From Volvox africanus (taxonomy: Eukaryota; Chlorophyta; Chlorophyceae; Chlamydomonadales; Volvocaceae): DNA of 64,000 nt. The stretch spans positions 1,736,001 to 1,800,000 of the forward strand of contig BSDZ01000021.1 in NCBI GenBank assembly GCA_030268105.1. The letters run 5' to 3'. Made by a program: the position numbers and the translations under genes. A model generated the notes under the pieces. The model saw nothing but the letters and a program-made list of their open reading frames with translations. It was not told the DNA's origin and made no database searches. Position 1 is the stretch's first letter. Each line of letters opens with the position of its first letter. Positions 12,301-23,900 of this stretch are shown here, piece by piece.

Positions 12301-13867
12301 TTGGTATATGCATGGGGCAGCATAGCTAATGTGTACCTACATTGCACTACTACTTGAGCCGTGAGCAACGGTTGGTTTTTAGGGTTTTATTAAGCCTTCA
12401 ATCCATAATGCAAACTCGGTTTTTCCGTTCTTGCTTCAATTCTCTGGCATTGTCTCTGTCCATCACTAACGCATTTGGGGTCCTGGAGAGCTCTTGCTCA
12501 CTAATTGGTTGTCTGGTTCGTCTGATTCCCTCTCCGACTCACCGCAGGACCTTGACGTTCAGACGGAGCTGTGGGAGTCCGAGCGGCAGCGGTCCGCCTC
12601 CCTGGAGCGAGAGGTCGCAGCATTGTCAGAGCAGCTCCGAAACGCAGCGTTGGGCAGGCGGCTTGGCGCGGTGGAGGAAAGCGACAGCGTCGCTGCTGCT
12701 GGAGGCAGTGGCAGCATGACGGGCACATTAGCAGCGGCGTTTTTGAACGCCCGCAGCGGCGTCAGCAGCCTCGGCAGCGCTCGCGAGATGGAGGCGGCAA
12801 ACGTAAAGCTCCTGGAGGACCTGAACGTGGCCAAGGACAGTGCATTGTCGGCAAAAGCTGAGGCAGAGGCGCTGCAGTAAGTTCAGCAGCGGCAGCTTGA
12901 CAGGGCAGCGGCCGGAGAGGGTTTGGGACGTCAGGGCCAAGCATTATAAGCCCGGAGGATTTGAGTATTCGAATCAGCGGATGGCGAGGTTGTGGGAATC
13001 GGATCTAGCCGCAAAAGTCTCGGGGGTTTAGCGGGTCCTGGGTTCCTGATAGTCCCTGACTCACCCATCCAGCTGTTCTCTTCTAGTTCCGCTAAGTCTT
13101 CACTACCTATCCGTTACCACAAGTTCTGGATTTCGGTCAACCTTAGCGGTATGTAGGTTGTATGAGCTGAAGTATTCCTCTTCACTTGCCAAATTATGCA
13201 CCCATTCCACCCCAGGACTCAGGTGCAGTTTCTGGAGCGAGAGCTGCGTTCCCGAGATGCGCTTATCAGCGAGCTGCGCAGCAATGGGGTGCCGCGGGGC
13301 AGCCGACAGGCCGATAACTTGGTGCAACAGCTGAAGTCCTTGCAGGTCCGCTTTCAGCCATACACAATATATCAATTGCACCGCTCACTGTTCACCGTTT
13401 TATCGCAAGACTAAAGGAGCATCAAAGTGCGGCGCACAAAACCGCTGCGCCCACATTATTCTCTTAGGGCACCAACGCGACACCACCCTATTTAGGATTT
13501 TTACCCATATAACCTCTCGGATCAACGACCCATCCCGCCTTGCCTCCTGGTATTCATCCCAGACCCTACTCGCCCGTTACAGTATGCAGCATAGTCTTTT
13601 GACCTGTTCCTCGTATTGATAAGTCGTCTGACCACCCAACGCCACCCACGCACTCTCCACCCTTAGGAGGAAAACACCAAGCTGAAGCAGGCGGCCGCTC
13701 GCCAGCAACAGCTCCTGGACCGAACCAAGCGTTTCTTTGAAAAGAAGATCAGTCCCGGCAACGACAGTGACTTATCGGTGGTGGCGGCGGGGTCGGCAGG
13801 CGGCGCGCCCCCACGCAGGGGATCGGGGGGCAGTGCCGGCAGCAGCCCCAGCAGGAATGGTGTATGA
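6332..13867 (+). CDS. Long coiled-coil protein, about 997 residues, 16 exons
   Basis: Exons: 6332-6388, 6714-6875, 7068-7433, 8145-8372, 8734-8835, 9023-9190, 9416-9583, 10030-10200, 10346-10537, 10787-10957, 11163-11315, 11560-11896, 12221-12279, 12548-12876, 13216-13345, 13667-13867 (stop TGA). Nearly all donors read CAG|GT or AAG|GT, and phases agree throughout. The product is Glu/Gln/Ala/Leu/Arg-rich heptad sequence almost end to end, for example LQAELARLQDVEAKLQAKLN and LEREVAALSEQL. A basic Gly-rich break lies in exon 4 (NKGGKKGRAPKVPPARGG), and the tail is Gly/Ser/Ala-rich after KRFFEKK. I recognise no named family; a structural role (cytoskeleton, basal body or Golgi tether) would be inference. 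The start ATGATG at 6332 is the least certain part, since exon 1 codes only 19 residues. The first 11 exons have lengths divisible by three and phase-0 borders. Confidence 0.8.
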
Positions 13868-16800
13868 TGGGGCCCCATAGCCCTGCCGATTAAATCGTGC
13901 AATTCGCGAAAGCGATTCTTAGACTGATGCATGTTTCCCAGGAGGAAGGGAGAAATGGATGCTGAGATGGGACGGCTGCGTCCGAGGGGCATTGGAGGAC
14001 AGACAGAAGTTAGGGTGGACAAGATGACGAAAGCGTAATGTGGATTAGGGCATGTGCATGGTTCAAGATAACCCTAGAGGAAAAAAGGAACCTGTGCGTT
14101 GTGTATATGTATATTTCTGGGTAATGGCTGAGGAATGGACTTTAGAAGCCTGAATGGAAAAGTTCGAGTTGGTTATGATGGAAGTGCGCCTAAGCAAGTG
14201 ATGCCTTATTCGTACGGCACTAGACCGCATCGCAGAATCGTGGTCATGCCTATGCTCCAGGTAGCGTGGAGAAGCATCACATAGACAAAGGGTCTTGGAA
14301 ATGTTGGCCGTGGGTAAGGGTGGCATGCGCGGAAATGAAGACTGCGCATCTGTCATGTAGATAATTATATCTCTGTGTGAGCATTCGGTACGCCTTAGCG
14401 CGGCTGCCGCGCGGCAGGCAAGGCCGCCCACCTTCGTCTGTAGTTTACGTACGTGAGCTGACCTGATAGGCTCATATGGATATGGGAAGCAGCAGCAGCA
14501 TGGGCTGCGGCGGCCCCATCCTCTTGACACGCAGCCGCGGCAATTCCCGCCTGTGCATAGCTCTGCCAACAGCATGATACTTACACGTCCGTCTGCACTT
14601 TCTGCGGAGAAAGATTCGGTCAGACGTACTTTATTTGGATGATTCGTGGGACCAAAAAAAGCAGCAGCCGATGCATTGATGAAGAGGTCCGGACCTAGGT
14701 GGGGCTGCCCATGCACATGAGGAAGTTGATTTGCGTTTGCGCAGGACGTTACAGGCAGACAAGTTTGGAGCAGTGGTTGAATCCACGCTGTGGCGTGTTT
14801 CGCTTCCTCATTTGCCTGTGGTATGCCAAGTTGGTATGGTCCTACGGCCCTGCGATAGTAAGGAGATGAGTCGACGATGGCAGACGACAGGACAGCTGTT
14901 CTATAGCATCGAATGAAGGGCACTGTGTGGTTCAAAACAGGCTCAGGAAGGTAAACGTTTCATCGCTGTTGGGGGCATTGCTTTGGCGGCATTGCGTCGT
15001 GAGGCACAGTGAGCAGTCAGTTTTGTTCGGAAGTAAAACGAGTATGGCGGGTTATTCCTCCCCGACAGGCGGAGGGATAACAAGTCCTCCGGGGGTCCTT
15101 TGGTTAGGCCGTGGCAAGGCGCTCGCTGCTGCCAGTGAAATGCAGCGATTCTTATCTCGTCCTCATGATATGGTGTGGCACGTGAGGGACCATGGCTTTT
15201 TAAAGGCTAAAGCTGCAGGGTCGATATCCTATTCACCGTTATTTCGAATGGCTCAATATTAGATGGCGTTAAACGATATGCAGCGAGTTGTCGAGAGAAT
15301 GTCGAATGCCATGCTGTAAGTCGTAAGCAAGGTGAGGACTGGTGTCTTAAGGCAAAGCGGGTTTCAAGGACAAGGAAAAGAGCAGGTAACCTAGCTCGGA
15401 ATGTTGGGGTAAACCGCTGCAAACAATTGCAATTCTTGACTGTATGTTTGAGTGGGTCCTGTTCTAATAGCTGATTGCGGGGAGCCAGTTTTTTTTCATT
15501 TTTGTGAGCTGATTTTGGGTACAGGTCAAGTAACGAAAAATCGCCTTCCGTTATGGTGGTTACGAACTTACAATGGCAAAAAAGGTAGGGAGCCTTTTGC
15601 GCCCCCTCAGAGCATGAAAAACCCTAATTACCATCTTGCCTCAGCTCTTAGAAGGTTCACTTTGAATGACTCCCTCTCACTATTGCTCTGCATGTATGCA
15701 CTTGTAGATGCTGCTCACCACGTCACTGGGTGGAAAACTGGAAATGGTCTCTATGTATGGAAATGTGCTGAACATCAGTAAGTCCTGGGCATATGTGCAC
15801 ATGCAGAAGGCCATCAGGCTAGAGAACACCACTGGCCTGGTGGAACTGCTTGCCACTGACTAAGCTGCAAACTATGCGGTTTGGTGTAATGTTAGGCACA
15901 CCGTAGCAGGGTACTGATGCTGGCCCCTATTCGTGGCAAAGACTTGGGAAATCTGCATTAAAAACGTTCGTGTCACGCGGAGGTCACGTTGGCGTGTTGT
16001 TACTTGTGAGTACGGCATCTGAAGACCCCCGAGGTCCTTTAGTCCTATCAATGCGCTTGGGATCTCCTGGAAATCGCTGGCTCAATTGGTTCCATGTTGT
16101 ATTTCACTCTCATGTGGTGGTGAAGAACTATTTACTGAGCCCGTGATGAATATAGGGAACCCTGTAGGACAGAGCCGGATATAATCGGAAAGCAGATGAA
16201 ACCCTGCCTACGCTCTATATGTGTAAACAATTGGGTATATGCAGATCCTATCTCCCTCCTGCGATGGGGGTCCTTCTCACCATTCCCCGACGGTACAATG
16301 CCCTTCTCCATGGCTTAAGCATAAAAATTGACCCCTAAAATGTAAACGCTTGGATGCTCTGTTCGCATAACGGCCATTCCACCCAAGGCGGGCCCAGTTC
16401 AGCGATTCCAGGTTACTTGCCATTTGCAGAAACTGGATAGTCACAATCAGACCCAAGGCCTGCGGCGATGAAGATTGGGACCTTGGTTGCAGCTCAGCAG
16501 CTAGCGGGCACCCGATCGCGGCTTGTTGATGCACGACACGCTTGGTCTGTGCCAGGCCATTATCGCCCCAAAAAACCATGGACATGAGCTGTCGACCAGA
16601 GGACCGCTGCTCCTGCAATATGACTGCCTTACACCCAATTGCCTCCCCCTCGCAAGCCCCAGTCTTGGGCTTCCCACGGCAGCTCAGCCGAGCGGCTTGT
16701 ATCTGCTTGTATCGGCTTGTATATGCGGCTGCATAGAGAAGCGGTCGAGATGTGTTCTGCCATTCCAACTCCGCTCAACAAACACTTGCACTCGTCGTGA

Positions 16801-17364
16801 CGACAATATCGTTGTTACGTCACCCTTCGGACAACCTTTTCCTCCCTACACATGACATGGGACTGCGCGCCCGGTTGCGCCGTTGGTGCTGCTGACGACT
16901 GGCAACAAGGGACATCCTTGAAGTATTCGGCCCTGGAACGCTACTTTCGCTCCCAACCGTAGACACATACTGCTCGACATGGAATGAAGAGACAACGCGC
17001 AAACAGACAGAAGTTACACCGAAGACAAAGCTTCCGAGCTTTCACTTCATATATTCCCCCATTTAGCATGCAAGTTGCGTTCGAAGCCCACCCGCCCCAG
17101 TCATGCCGTGCTCCATAATACATCCCACGCAGGCATGGACCCCCCGCCAAGAGACCCTTGGGAAACTTGACATCACCCAAGCTGTTACAGCTGCTCCCTA
17201 GCAGGTGACTAGTCTGTAACATCCAAATCCCGACGCCTTGCTCTGTTGACCGGTGGATAGCCACTTGTCCGCACGCCCAAGACCACCCCCTTCACCCTTC
17301 TCAAGGCAGCCATCGCAAGGCAGTCCGTCGTGGACGCGAAAAAAAGGACCTGGTACAGACCTCC
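13868..17364. other. Convergent 3' region, no gene recognised
   Basis: About 3.5 kb lies between the coiled-coil stop codon and the ClpR stop codon. The first possible TGTAA on the plus strand is at 15315-15319, which would make a long 3' UTR of about 1.4 kb. A 290-codon minus-strand open frame at 14063-14935 has no splice-site or homology support and is not called. The stretch 15400-17000 shows no coherent coding signal, repeat or mobile element that I can recognise. A small or RNA gene could be missed here. Confidence 0.4.
17185..17189 (-). terminator. TGTAA poly(A) signal of ClpR
   Basis: TGTAA on the minus strand 176 bases past the ClpR stop codon. Volvocine algae use this pentamer in place of AATAAA. 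A further copy is at 17014-17018. Confidence 0.5.
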
Positions 17365-20300
17365 TCAAGACTGCCTCGTGAATTTAAACTTCGGCTTGTT
17401 TAGTGAGAAAAGCTCCTCCTCACCACCCGCGCGGTCCTGTTGCATCTTCCTGAAACGGTTAAGCAGGAAACCTGGAACCAGCTTGTCAACAAGGCCTTCC
17501 TCGTATGCCTCCTTGACAGAGAAGTACCTGCACATGCGTAGTCCCGAATAAGCGAGGCAGCCATGAGCCAACTGGCCACTAAGCCTTTCCTTACAGCTCT
17601 CTACACGATTAGGCGAGGACATCGGGACTTTGGAATGGATCACCGCTCTCCCTCTTCCCCCATACACGCTTTTTCAGTGTCTGGACACAACCGGTATGGC
17701 ACGACACTGTGTCCCTGGAAGATCCAGGATCGATTGGTTGAGGGTGGATGTGCCCCCGATGTTGATGGAAGGTGGAGTTTAGGCCGCCGTTGATCCACTG
17801 GATGCTGGCGGTGGGTGCTGAGCCCGCTAAAATCACTGGTTTCGGAGCAGTCAATTTCCTTAGGGGGTGAACGGATGAGGGCGCCCCCAAATACAGGGGA
17901 CGGTAGGGATTTCTCCCCCTATCCCTATACACGTTTACCCAATGGTACTCCCATACACACTTTGAACCAATTACATTTCAAAATGGCAGTAACAGCTCCT
18001 CCACTCAGCCTACTTCTCCCGAGACACTGACTTAATCCCCGCAGCCCTAGCCCTTGCCCCTACACCTTGTTCCCCTCATCCTTCGTCCCCAGTTCACATT
18101 ATCTCGTCTGAGTTCTTCGAGCCTGCCCCCCTCATGCCTCACCGCTTGCGCGAAAGGTACTGCTTCTGGCACGTCTCCAGATCCTTGCCCGTAGACCTCG
18201 CCAGAATGGCCGCGTAGTACTTAGTCGCGTACTCTAGCTCGTGGGCCTGCAGCTGCGCATCTACAGTCTGGCCGAATACGCGGTTCATGACGGGCGGCGC
18301 GGTCGAGATCTTGGCGTGGGGGAAGGAGTACCTGCAGAGAAGTGATCGCAAAACCTCGCTGCGTTACTGAGGGACTTGCTCCAAGAATGCAAGAAGACAT
18401 ACCGCGCTCTGATAACTGCCAGTCGATGCTACAACCGCACAGGTTCACAACATTCATGCGCCACTGAACTGCCCGTCCGAAGTCCACCCTCGCTCCAAAA
18501 GTATCAACTGAAAAGTGCTGGCCCAAGAAAGGCCGCGATTAACTCCCTGAAGCTTCCACAACCAAAGCCCGCTGAGCACAGCACAGGCATGGGCACAGGC
18601 CCTGCAGACACCCACATATTTTCCAGCGCCGACAGATATCCTGCGCAGGACAGGCTCAGGGCCTTTCCTCACTTTTAAGCGTACTACTAGATTGTAGCAG
18701 CGGCCAAATCTAGGCGGCACCAATGGCCCATGGCGAGTTAACAAGTGCCATTCAGAGCATAAGCTCTAGCCTGTCAGTTTGCAGATTTGGCGTCCTCCTA
18801 CTTACCCCCCAACCCCGAATCCTTCCAAGTTGCACCCGGCTCCATGCAACATCTCCTCCGACTCTGAATCCCTGGAACCCGCTTTTAGTCACAATTAGAT
18901 CCTAAAGACTCCCGCCTCACCCTCACCTGTGCCCCTTCTGCCCCGCAGAAAGCAGCACCGCCGCCTGGTTCTGCGCCTTCCATGTAACGCCCGTGTACAG
19001 CGGCGCCCGCGTGAAGCCAAGCGCTGCCCAAATTGCGTAGAACTCATTGTCCGCACTAATTGCTTGGCCCTTATCGTTGATGCAGCCCGTGGAGTTGAGG
19101 TAAACGTAGATCGGCCGCTGCCGGTTGCGATCGTCGAAGTCCAAGTAGTAGCATTGCGCCACCACCAGCTCCGTCACTGAGGGCACGAACTGAGGCCAAG
19201 CAAGAAAATCAGGGTTGAGAGTGCAAAGCTCACCCCGACATAATTGTTGTGGGTGATGTTGGGAGGAGCATGCACATCAGAGCCTGCAGTTGAGGTGTTA
19301 CCCACCCGCTGCAAGGAAGGCACCGAGAATGAGTGCGGACATTTGCAAAGGACGGGTAGAGTGAGGCTCTCATCGGACATAGAGGGGAAGAGTACCAAGC
19401 CAGCAAAGTACCTGCTGCTTACTAGTACGTAATGGCCCGAGAGGGTTACGACCGATGAGTACGAGATACAACCGGGCAGACAAGCCTAGTGACGCCCCGA
19501 TGATGCCCGGACACGATGTAGGTCAAGCATGCAGTTCAGAGCTGATTCAACGACCTGCATTACATTCATTAACCTAGGGCAATACCCCTCTCGAGATAGC
19601 TCGCTATTACCAGAGTCCTCATTGAAACCAGTATCCTTGCAGCCATTGGCTTGCCGGGTCTAAAAGAGATTCCTGATATGCGCCGCCCATATCTAAGTGC
19701 GCGTTTATTCCACTACACAAGATCAGCCCGAGGGGGCCGAGCCCCCTGACCTCCAATGAATTCTGTTATGTGGTGCTTCAACGCCCCTTCCCTAACCCCC
19801 ATCTGCCCGGGGCACCAGGGCACAAGGCGGGAAGAAAGGTGGAAGCACACAGCTCGGCACATCCGCTGTCATGGTCCGCGAGATTTGACATTCTTCGATC
19901 TTACCGGCATGCTAATATAGATGACGCGTTGCTGTAATAGAAGCGACGGAAGGTCCGGTGGGTTCCCAAACCTCTCCGCCTCCGGCAAGAAGATAGGCCT
20001 GCCTTCCGGATAGTTAGGATAATCACCATATGCGGCGCGTGGGGAGCTGTACCCCCGCCCGGCGCGGTAGCCTCCGCCGGCCATATTCGCGACATTGTAT
20101 CCAAACTGCTCTGGCTGGAATTTCTCACCGCACATATACGCCTTAGATGAAAGCGTTTTCTGCAATGCATATCTGGGGTAAGATCTATAAAACGCCTACG
20201 AGCAGGCTTTCGCGCGGCGCGATTGCACCCACAATATTAAACATACCGGGTCCGGCAAGTCTTTAGGTGTCCCAGCCAAGCCAAGAGCGCGGATCTGCTT

Positions 20301-20621
20301 CTCAGATAGCCCAAATGACGCTTCCCGCTTATCCTGAACTATATTCGGTGTAGACGTTGATGCCTCCTCCTGCTCCTCCTCCGCCTGCCGCTGTCCGGGC
20401 GAGAACCACTCATATTGCTGACTGAGCCTACTCGTCAACTGGTAATACTCCGCATCGCCATCGCTGAATTCCGCGGTGGGGCCGAAAGTGCGCCAGTTGT
20501 TTTTCATAAGAATCTGGCGTCCTGAACGCTGGAAAACTGGTGCCGGCACATTCACTGGGGGACATTGAATGGGTGCGGCAGTCCGCAGCTTTTGTGTGCG
20601 GAATGCCAATAAGGACTGCAT
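17365..20621 (-). CDS. Plastid Clp protease core subunit, non-catalytic ClpR type
   Basis: Exons: 20247-20621, 19905-20159, 18927-19189, 18143-18331, 17365-17527; 414 residues, all phases consistent. ClpR subunits share the barrel-shaped Clp core of the chloroplast with ClpP but do not cleave. The first ~160 residues are a transit peptide and extension. The Clp fold then begins at PPDLPSLLLQQRVIYISMP and runs through FVPSVTELVVAQ, RPIYVYLNSTG and AAVLLSAGQKGHR. None of the catalytic triad is present: the Ser site reads KAQNQAAVLL, the His site reads PHAKISTAPP without the motif His, and the Asp region reads YLSRKRYF. The NSTG signature resembles plant ClpR3/ClpR4, but I do not assign the paralogue. 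It shares an upstream region with the SDH flavoprotein gene. Confidence 0.88.
19731..19747. repeat. Small inverted repeat inside a ClpR intron
   Basis: AGGGGGC and GCCCCCT form a perfect 7-bp stem with a CGA loop within the intron between ClpR exons 2 and 3. No function is implied. Confidence 0.5.
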
Positions 20622-20929
20622 GTTCTTGTTGCCTCACCAAGGCTCCGGCAACCCTATACAACACAATATTGCCTATCAATCTGCTACGGGACAATGCGTA
20701 AGCAAAAAATAATTGTTTCTAGGTTCAAAACTAGTCATGGCAGTTTTCCTATGGCGAGTCATGGCCGCTGCTCCGGAACCCGACTCGTTGAATAAGCCAA
20801 ACACAACGGAAAAATTGAATACTTTCAATGATGTGTTGCGCTAATTGACCAAAGCGTGCCGCTTTCTAGTTTAGCTGCCGCACCACTCGTCGACATACGA
20901 TCCCGCAGTGTCTCGGAAGTCTGTGCAAT
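20622..20929. promoter_or_regulatory. Divergent promoter region, ClpR / SDH flavoprotein
   Basis: 308 bases separate the two ATG codons of oppositely oriented genes for organellar proteins. Both transcripts must start here. It is AT-richer than the flanking coding DNA; no named binding site was recognised. Confidence 0.5.
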
Positions 20930-23900
20930 ATGTCGGTGCTAGCGAGATTCCTTACTGGCACGGCGGCCAAAACGCAGTCCACACAACTTGGATTTCTTGG
21001 ACAGCGAGCGCTGTTGGCCACAGGACCTCAAGCACCACTAACAGAAACGCGGGGATACGCTTCCCAGACCTACCCCGTTATCGACCACCAGTATGACGCT
21101 GTTGTAGTTGGTGCGGGTGGGGCTGGCCTTCGCGCTGCTGTTGGGCTATCGGAGCTGGGCTTTAAGACAGCGTAAGGACTATCGCCGGAAGCTGATTCAT
21201 GCGGCCAGTCGGTTGCCACGTTGACATTTTCGGTTTGACACTCTGTCCAGGTGCGTCACGAAATTATTCCCAACACGTTCGCATACTGTTGCAGCCCAGG
21301 GCGGCATTAATGCCGCTCTGGGTAACATGACGGAAGACGATTGGCGCTGGCACGCTTACGACACTGTGAAGGGCAGCGACTGGCTTGGCGACCAGGATGC
21401 TATCCATTATATGTGCCGAGAGGCACCAAAGGCGGTTATTGAGCTGGAGAACTACGGCTTGCCGTTTTCGCGCACGGAAGATGGGAAGATTTACCAGCGC
21501 GCCTTCGGAGGCCAGAGCCTGGACTTTGGCAAGGGTGGACAGGCCTACCGTTGCGCTTGCGCTGCGGATCGGACAGGGCACGCTATGCTCCACACGCTCT
21601 ACGGAATGGCGATGAAGCACAACATTCAGTTTTTCGGTGAGCACTTTTCTGGAACGAGCCTTGATAGCGTGCCTTTGCCTCTGCTAGATTGTCTGTGTTG
21701 GAATGTTTACAGCATCGTCTACTGAGTTCGCACACGCGCTTGCATTCGACGTGGCAAACGCCAGCTCACATAGGTGCACACCAGGCCTATCGAACTACCG
21801 GCAACCCATGACTGACTTAGTTTCTCATGGTTACCCCGTGCAGTCGAGTATTTCGCTCTTGACCTGATCATGGATTCCGACGGCGCCTGCCGGGGTGTCA
21901 TGGCGCTATGCATGGAAGACGGTACCATTCACCGCTTCCAGGCGCACCAGACCGTCCTGGCTACGGGTGGATATGGCCGTGCCTATTTCTCCGCCACCTC
22001 GGCCCACACCTGCACTGGTGACGGTGGTGGCATGGTTGCGCGCGCCGGCCTGCCGCTGCAGGACCTGGAGTTCGTACAATTCCATCCGACTGGCATTTAT
22101 GGCGCAGGCTGCCTTATCACGGAGGGCTGCCGCGGCGAGGGCGGGATTCTGAGGAACAGTGAGGGAGAGCGCTTCATGGAGCGGTATGTTGTGTTCTCGC
22201 TATGCAGAGCTCCATGGTTGTGCCTCAGCAATCCCACCTGTCAGGATTCCCCAACGTGTGCACACGCTCACGAGAAAACTTCAAATGCTACCCCTTAAGG
22301 CTTAGGGCTTAGGGAAAAGGGGAAGCCGGAAAACCAAATAACTCGTGCCCGCATTACCCGGGTGCGCACTTTGTTATGCAATATCAGATGGGCCATGGCT
22401 GATGGTTACCGGGCGCAACAGTAGGGCTGCATTGGTGGGGAAGCGGACTACTGGGGAACTCGACCATGCAGGGTTCTCCCAGCAGGGGCCTTGAATGTCT
22501 CCAAGCAGCGCTAGCGCTTAGAAAGCTAATGGCAGTTGGAAGCGCCTGGGGACCTGCAAAATACGGGATGCAAATCCGTCTACAGGTTATCAAACGGGTC
22601 GATGATAAGCTAACGCCAGGGGAAGTCGCTGCCAGCGGCTTTAGGAGCGCATGTTGATACCTAGACGCTTTGAGGATTTGATAGCATTGAAGGGGACACA
22701 TATACCTGGTATGTTTCGCGTGCTATGGTGTCATCTCTGAAGCTGCACACCTAACGCCGTGGACAGTCACTTCTGCTGTTCATGGCTCAAAGGCTCAACC
22801 GCGCATCCTGTCAAGTACTATGTCCTCAGCGGCTATGCCGCTGACCTGGCCTTGGTGTGCAGTTCTCTGACGCCCCATTGTCCTCGACTGCCCCCTCTGG
22901 TACTTCTGCTGTCGTTCTTGGTTTGGTGAACGTTATCGCAGCTATGCGCCCACGGCCAAGGACCTTGCGTCCCGCGACGTGGTGTCGCGCTCTATGACCA
23001 TTGAGATTCGGGAGGGTCGCGGGTGCGGTCCGGAAAAGGACCACATTTACCTGCACCTCAATCACCTTCCCCCAGAGCTGCTGGCGGAGCGGTTGCCGGG
23101 GATTAGTGAGACGGCCGCTATCTTCGCGGGTGTGGACGTCACCAAGGTAGGCTGTCACGTGGGTGGCTGAGTAGGCGGGATGCGAATTGCGCCCGGGAAG
23201 ATTAAACTAGGTGTGTTTGGCGGACGTTGTCATTCTTGATGTAAGCACTGGAGAAGTAATTGTGCTGCCGATTTGGCTCTCCTTCCTCACGGCTCGTTTC
23301 CCCAGGAGCCCATCCCCGTGCTCCCCACGGTGCATTACAACATGGGTGGCATTCCCACCAATTACATGGGCGAAGTGTTGGCGCCCACGAAGGAGAATCC
23401 CGACAAGGTAGTCCCTGGTCTCTTTGCAGCGGGAGAGGCGGCCTGCGCCTCCGTGCACGGCGCCAACCGTCTGGGTGCCAATTCGTTGCTGGACATCGTC
23501 GTCTTCGGACGCGCATGTGCCAATCGCGTCGGTACGTCGAAATGAGCCAGCGGGTGACAATATTCCGTGGGGAGAAGCACGAGGAGGTAGAGGAGGAGGA
23601 GGAGGGGCGACGCCAGGTGTTTGGAGTCCGTCATGACAACTGTGTTGGGGCTTTCATGAGATGTGCAGTGCTCTTCTCCGTTATGGAGTATTCCTATGGA
23701 GAATATAATATATAATGCAGCTTGATTTTGGGGCAAGGGTTCCGTGTGGGCCCACACAGAGGAGGTTGGGCTGCGGATCCACGCCGCGTGTAGCTTCGAT
23801 GGATTGCGCCACTGTCTGCGAATGGCTTGTGAGCAGCCCCCGGACCACTCCAGTCCAGTAACAGTCGTCACTGTTCATCTTGTACCGCTCCTTTCACCGC

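Noticed and set aside
12571..12861. Alternative frames across the coiled-coil exon 12548-12876
   Set aside because: They are shadows; the chosen frame continues in phase from the previous exon and into the next one and keeps the heptads.
14063..14935. 290-codon open frame on the minus strand
   Set aside because: It lies in a convergent 3' region, has no recognised motif, a His/Ser/Cys-rich shadow-like composition and no splice or poly(A) context. Long chance frames occur at this GC content.
16277..16768. 163-codon minus-strand frame upstream of the ClpR 3' end
   Set aside because: No recognisable motif, no ATG context or splice support, and it lies in a region with frequent stops in sister frames.
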